From contig JANYAW010000403.1 in NCBI GenBank assembly GCA_025361105.1, positions 1-15,077 on the forward strand: 15,077 bases of DNA, in the 5' to 3' direction. The position numbers and the translations under genes are program-made. The notes under the pieces are model-generated. The model did not search any database. It saw only the letters and a program-made list of their open reading frames with translations, and had not been told where the DNA came from. This document shows positions 13,718 to 15,077 of the stretch, piece after piece; the stretch's first letter is position 1, and every line of letters starts with the position of its first letter. The stretch is from Rhodocyclaceae bacterium. GTDB lineage: Bacteria; Pseudomonadota; Gammaproteobacteria; Burkholderiales; Rhodocyclaceae.

Positions 13718-15077
13718 TCACGCGCCGCTATTTAGCCATTCTGTTAAACGATTACGAACCTCAACCAACACGCTATCCCAATCGCCAAGTTGCGTTTGTC
13801 TAAACAGTGTCGCGCTGTCGTACCACGGAGTATCGGTGCGATCCAGCAGCCAACGCCAGTCGCGGCAAACGGGTAGCAAAATCCAAACAGGTTTGCCTAG
13901 CGCGCCAGCTAAATGTGCGATGCTGGTGTCAACAGTAATGACCAAATCCATCAAAGAAATAAGTGCGGCCGTGTCGGCGAAATTCTTGATCACGTCGTCG
14001 AAACGGAACAGATTTTTGCATTGGTCGAGGAGCGGTAATTCGGTGTCGCGAGTGACGTTTTGCAGGCTGAAAAAATTGACATCGGGCGACAGAATTTGGC
14101 GGAATTGCGCCAAAGGAATTGAGCGATGTATGTCGTTTCGGTGAGCACTGCTGCCGCTCCACATTACGCCGACACGCCGACGCGCAGAGTTGTCCGGCTG
14201 CTCACCCAAGCGCTTTGCCCAAGTATCAACATAGCATGGCGGTGCCTGTAAATACGCGTCGCCGCTCACGTCAGCCAAGCGTGTATTGCAGGCCAATGGC
14301 AAGCTCAGCATAGGGCATTGCACATCGACTGGCGGCAACTTGGAGAGCTGGTCAGACATCGCATTGACACCGACCAATCCGTCCAACAAAGGCAACAAAC
14401 TGGTAGGCACGTACAAGGCAACATGCGCACCCATTGCGGCGATTTGTTTTGCATAGCGGCAAAACTGTAGCGTATCGCCATAGCCTTGTTCAGCGTGCAG
14501 CAAAATTGTCTTGCCTTTGATGTCGTTCGCTCCAAGCCACAACGGCTTGACGTCCGCTTCGGCGTTTTTCGTCACGCCGTCCTGCATCCAACGGCTTTCG
14601 TACTGTCGGAAGCCGCGCTCAAAATCACCTTTGAGCAGAAGGCATAAACTTTCGTTGTAAATGGCATCCTTGTTTTGCGGCGATATTTTCAGCGCATGAG
14701 CAAAACTCGCAAGCGCGTCGTCAATCCGATTGAGATTGGTGAGTACTGCACCGCGATTGCTCAGTGCCGCGACATAGTCCGGCCGCAGCGCTACCGCGTA
14801 GTTGTAACTTTCTAGCGCTTCGTGCAAGCGACCTAATTGACGCAAAGCGATGCCACGATTGTTGTGCGCATCGGCATAATCGGGACGCAGGCTGAGCGCA
14901 ATTTCAATAGCGGCAAGCGACTCGTTTTCCCGTTGAAGTGACCTGAGTGCAACGCCGCGATTGTTGTGAATCTCGGGTAACTTCGCATCCACCCGTATCG
15001 CCGCGTCATAACTAAGCACAGCTTCATCGTAGCGCGCCATGTGCAACAATAAATTGCCGCAGGCGAAATGTGTTTCT
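13718..15077 (-). CDS. TPR-repeat protein with GT9-like glycosyltransferase domain (5' end outside window)
   Basis: The frame is open to the right edge (residues THFACGNLL precede the first in-window repeats), so the gene is partial at its N-terminus; at least 453 residues are visible. About four tetratricopeptide repeats cover roughly 15060-14590, including HNNRGVALRSLQ, HNNRGIALRQLG and LSNRGAVLTNLN, each ending in a P-containing turn (RPDYADA, RPDYVAA, SPQNKDA). A GT9-like domain follows (about 14530-13730): HAEQGYGDTLQFCRY, RVGVMWSGSSAHRND, and ITVDTSIAHLAGALGKPVWIL, the last resembling the heptosyltransferase nucleotide-sugar signature. Proteins of this architecture are common in betaproteobacteria; substrates, protein or sugar, are not known. 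Position next to LPS genes suggests a glycan role but does not prove it. Confidence 0.85.
   Translation of the reverse strand, partial: ETHFACGNLLLHMARYDEAVLSYDAAIRVDAKLPEIHNNRGVALRSLQRENESLAAIEIALSLRPDYADAHNNRGIALRQLGRLHEALESYNYAVALRPDYVAALSNRGAVLTNLNRIDDALASFAHALKISPQNKDAIYNESLCLLLKGDFERGFRQYESRWMQDGVTKNAEADVKPLWLGANDIKGKTILLHAEQGYGDTLQFCRYAKQIAAMGAHVALYVPTSLLPLLDGLVGVNAMSDQLSKLPPVDVQCPMLSLPLACNTRLADVSGDAYLQAPPCYVDTWAKRLGEQPDNSARRRVGVMWSGSSAHRNDIHRSIPLAQFRQILSPDVNFFSLQNVTRDTELPLLDQCKNLFRFDDVIKNFADTAALISLMDLVITVDTSIAHLAGALGKPVWILLPVCRDWRWLLDRTDTPWYDSATLFRQTQLGDWDSVLVEVRNRLTEWLNSGA

Noticed and set aside
1..15077. tRNA, rRNA, CRISPR array, transposase or phage genes
   Set aside because: No such sequences were recognised on either strand; repeats other than the 112-bp inverted pair are short and regulatory in look.

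Overview
The window looks like a chromosomal stretch of a betaproteobacterium. The evidence is gene content and order: pcm-like/rhodanese/tolC followed by waaA, waaC, a WaaE-type glycosyltransferase and apaH, with a moderate-to-high GC bias and proteobacterial promoters and ribosome binding sites. I cannot name a genus; a respiratory, denitrification-capable member of the Nitrosomonadales/Burkholderiales is a guess.

Region 1 (1-2180) is a small nitrogen-oxide respiration locus. It holds the first ~123 codons of a copper nitrite reductase gene (nirK, minus strand). Then come a divergent DUF2249 gene (plus), a Dnr/NnrR-like Crp/Fnr regulator (minus) and a SirB2-family membrane protein (plus). 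Three FNR/DNR-type boxes lie between nirK and the DUF2249 gene, and a fourth lies upstream of the regulator. The regulator carries the E-x-x-S-R recognition helix that fits such boxes, so a self-contained regulon is plausible. The nirK gene is not intact here: it runs into an exact 112-bp inverted copy of its own 5' end and leader (1-112 versus 453-564). This is most easily explained as a fold-back chimera at a contig end.

Region 2 (2150-7100) is an RND efflux operon: an autoregulatory-looking promoter/operator, a TetR repressor, a lipoprotein periplasmic adaptor, and an inner-membrane RND pump whose start overlaps the adaptor stop. No outer-membrane channel is in the operon, but a TolC-family gene lies 1.2 kb downstream.

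Region 3 (7170-9670) has a protein-L-isoaspartate methyltransferase-like gene, a single-domain rhodanese and the TolC-family channel, all on the plus strand.

Region 4 (9674-15077) is envelope biosynthesis. waaA and waaC form a minus-strand pair (lipid A-Kdo and heptose transfer). Divergent from them are a GT2 glycosyltransferase and apaH. Convergent with apaH is a TPR protein with a GT9-like C-terminal domain that runs off the right edge.

Genes are tightly packed: there are tail-to-tail gaps of 3 bp or less, overlapping stop codons and ATGA/TGATG junctions. I found no tRNA, rRNA, CRISPR array or insertion sequence. No gap exceeds about 300 bp; the largest is the 282-bp nirK/DUF2249 regulatory region.
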